From Georgenia sp. (GTDB taxonomy: Bacteria; Actinomycetota; Actinomycetes; Actinomycetales; Actinomycetaceae): a stretch of 14,857 nt of DNA. Position numbers and translations under genes: made by a program. Where the stretch lies: assembly GCA_027322565.1 (NCBI GenBank), contig DAHVRG010000200.1, positions 1 to 14,857 of the forward strand, given 5' to 3'. Under the pieces are notes generated by a model. It did no database searches, was not told the origin of the DNA, and saw nothing but the letters and a program-made list of their open reading frames with translations. How positions within the stretch are numbered: the stretch's first letter is position 1; the number at the start of each line of letters is the position of its first letter. Positions 13,440 through 14,857 of the stretch are shown here, piece after piece.

Positions 13440-14756
13440 ATGACGTGGTTCAAGGAGGAGGCCCGGTTCATCTCGCGGCCCCAGATCGAGGCGATGTGCG
13501 ACCGGCTCCTCGAGGAGGCCAAAGAGCGGCTCGGGATCACCGAGTACCGACGGGTGCTCCTGCTCCCGCCGGACCTCACCCGCGCCCACTCCGGGACGGG
13601 CTGGATGGCCGAGTACCTCTACCACCGGCTCGACGCCGCCGGCGCGGAGGTCCACGTCATCCCGACGCTCGGCCAGCATGTGCCGCACACCCCGGAGGAC
13701 AACCGCTGGATGTTCGGCTCCATCCCCGAGGAGCGCATCCACGCCCACGACTGGAAGGACGGCGTCGTCAACGTCGGGACGGTGCCGGCGGAGCTCGTCC
13801 GCGAGAAGACCGGTGGCGCCGTCGACTGGGAGATGCCGGTCGACCTCAACACCATGCTCATGACCGAGCAGTGGGACCTCATCGTCAACATCGGCCACGT
13901 CGTGCCCCACGAGGTGCTCGGCTTCGCCAACCACAACAAGAACTACTTCATCGGCCTCGGCGGCAAGCGCCTGCTCGGCGCCTCCCACATGGCCTCGGCC
14001 GTCTACGGCATCGAGAACAACCTCGGCAACCTCCTCACCCCGGTCCGCGCCTGCTTCAACTACGCCGAGGAGCACTTCCTCGGGCACCTGCCCGACGTCT
14101 ACCTCCAGGTCGTCATGGACTACGACGACGACGGCCGGCTCGCCCACACCGGCGTCTACGTCGGGGACGACCTCGAGACCTACTACGACGCGGCCCGTGC
14201 CTCCCGCGAGCAGAACTTCACCCTCTTCGACAAGCCGGTGCGGAAGATGGTCGCGGTCATGCAGGCCGACGAGTTCCGCGCGACGTGGGTGGCGAACAAG
14301 GCCGTCTACCGCACCCGGATGGCCATCGCCGACGGCGGCGAGCTGCTCGTCATCGCGCCCGGCGTCGAGCGGTTCGGGGAGCAGCCGGAGGTCGACGAGC
14401 TCATCCGCAGGTACGGCTACATCTCCCAGGCCGAGGTCATCGGCCTGTACCGGACGCAGCCCGACATGCAGGACATCCCGCACGGCACCGCGCACCTCGT
14501 CCACGGGTCCTCCGAGGGCCGCTTCACCATCACCTACGCGCCCGGTCACCTCTCGCAGGAGGAGATCGAGTCCGTCGGCTACCAGTACATGGACGTCGAG
14601 GAGGCGCAGCGCCGCTACGACCCCGCCGTCATGAAGGACGGGTGGAACACCATGCCCGACGGCGAGGAGGTCTTCTACATCTCCACGCCGTCGGCCGGAC
14701 TGTGGTCCACCCGGGAGAAGCTCGAGGGCCGCGACACCGAGCTCCACGGCAGCTGA
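13440..14756 (+). CDS. LarA-superfamily nickel-pincer epimerase-like protein, candidate D-gluconate/D-mannonate 2-epimerase
   Basis: A 438-residue LarA-like protein. By alignment to Lactobacillus plantarum lactate racemase I see PDLTR with D45/R48 (LarA D72/R75), TLGQH with H80 (H108), GHVVPH with H157 (H174), K167 exactly 10 residues on (K184, which carries the nickel-pincer nucleotide) and H183 26 residues after H157 (H200, nickel ligand). The segment around K167 (GFANHNKNYFIG) differs from the usual SGGxK form, so this is a divergent branch. LarA relatives racemise or epimerise 2-hydroxy acids by hydride transfer to the cofactor, and D-gluconate 2-epimerase activity is known in the superfamily. 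Beside uxaC, a mannonate-forming reductase and gluconokinase, interconversion of D-mannonate and D-gluconate fits best. Cofactor genes larB, larC and larE are not in the window. An ATG with no ribosome binding site suggests leaderless translation. Confidence 0.8.
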   Translation: MTWFKEEARFISRPQIEAMCDRLLEEAKERLGITEYRRVLLLPPDLTRAHSGTGWMAEYLYHRLDAAGAEVHVIPTLGQHVPHTPEDNRWMFGSIPEERIHAHDWKDGVVNVGTVPAELVREKTGGAVDWEMPVDLNTMLMTEQWDLIVNIGHVVPHEVLGFANHNKNYFIGLGGKRLLGASHMASAVYGIENNLGNLLTPVRACFNYAEEHFLGHLPDVYLQVVMDYDDDGRLAHTGVYVGDDLETYYDAARASREQNFTLFDKPVRKMVAVMQADEFRATWVANKAVYRTRMAIADGGELLVIAPGVERFGEQPEVDELIRRYGYISQAEVIGLYRTQPDMQDIPHGTAHLVHGSSEGRFTITYAPGHLSQEEIESVGYQYMDVEEAQRRYDPAVMKDGWNTMPDGEEVFYISTPSAGLWSTREKLEGRDTELHGS

Positions 14757-14770
14757 CCGACTCTCCTCGC

Positions 14771-14786
14771 CGACCCCCCCCGGTCG
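14771..14786 (+). terminator. Weak hairpin after the LarA-like gene
   Basis: CGACC (14771-14775) and GGTCG (14782-14786) flank six C residues, 15 bp after the stop. The stem is short and there is no T-tract, so terminator function is uncertain. Its right arm overlaps the first 27-bp repeat. Confidence 0.25.
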
Positions 14787-14809
14787 CCGACAGCTCACTT
14801 CCTGACACG
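14783..14809. repeat. 27-bp intergenic tandem repeat, copy 1
   Basis: This copy starts GTCGCCGACAGCTCAC and ends TTCCTGACACG. It matches copy 2 at 25 of 27 positions, and the copies start 40 bp apart with a 13-bp C-rich gap. No coding frame of interest covers it. Confidence 0.7.
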
Positions 14810-14822
14810 CCCTCCTGCCCCC

Positions 14823-14849
14823 GTCGCCGACAGCTCAGTTCCTGGCACG
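14823..14849. repeat. 27-bp intergenic tandem repeat, copy 2
   Basis: This copy starts GTCGCCGACAGCTCAG and ends TTCCTGGCACG, differing from copy 1 by one C/G and one A/G substitution. The window ends 8 bp later, so more copies could follow. The 13-bp gap is too short for CRISPR spacers. Confidence 0.7.
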
Positions 14850-14857
14850 AGCGCGCG

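Noticed and set aside
13425..14798. Minus-strand open frame of about 457 codons covering the LarA-like gene.
   Set aside because: Val/Asp/Gly/Leu-rich complement of a convincingly conserved gene; no motifs of its own.
14783..14849. CRISPR array made by the two 27-bp repeats.
   Set aside because: The gap between copies is 13 bp, too short for a spacer, only two imperfect copies are visible and no cas gene is present.

Overview
The window is very GC-rich, with compact genes, many GTG starts, 4-nt stop/start overlaps and strong G/C bias at third codon positions. Gene content (ECF41-type sigma factor, actinobacterial glutamate-cysteine ligase-like protein, VKOR, DtxR/MntR regulator) fits a chromosomal segment of a high-GC Actinomycetota, probably Micrococcales. 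That placement is an inference from style and gene families. I see no phage, transposase, tRNA, rRNA or CRISPR.

Layout. (1) 1-618: the 3' end of an SNF2-family helicase, cut by the window edge. (2) 732-1247: a small lipoprotein of unknown function. (3) 1271-3081: an ECF41-type sigma factor (minus) diverging from its classical partner, an NAD(P)-binding epimerase/SDR gene (plus), through a nearly symmetrical double ECF41 promoter. The partner gene carries an apparent +1 frameshift. (4) 3132-4091: divergent HIT-domain hydrolase and MarR regulator. (5) 4095-7359 (minus): a translationally coupled operon of membrane-anchored metallophosphoesterase, then VKOR-family thiol oxidoreductase, then MntR-like metalloregulator. 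(6) 7462-8937: a GCS2-family carboxylate-amine ligase. (7) 8980-14756: a sugar-acid locus. The operon uxaC, fructuronate reductase-type dehydrogenase, FGGY gluconokinase (minus) diverges from a LarA-superfamily nickel-dependent epimerase-like gene (plus). (8) 14783-14849: two copies of a 27-bp tandem repeat at the window edge.

The most interesting system is region 7. The genes spell out a glucuronate pathway without mannonate dehydratase or KDG kinase in the window: D-glucuronate to D-fructuronate (UxaC), to D-mannonate (reductase), to D-gluconate (C2 epimerisation by the LarA-like protein), to 6-phosphogluconate (gluconokinase), entering the pentose phosphate pathway. The LarA-like protein keeps the cofactor lysine and catalytic/nickel histidines at the exact LarA spacing. 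The divergent intergenic region holds four TTGCC direct repeats spaced 10-11 bp, so on one face of the helix, abutting a 15-bp palindrome: a likely pathway operator. No gap between genes exceeds about 170 bp.
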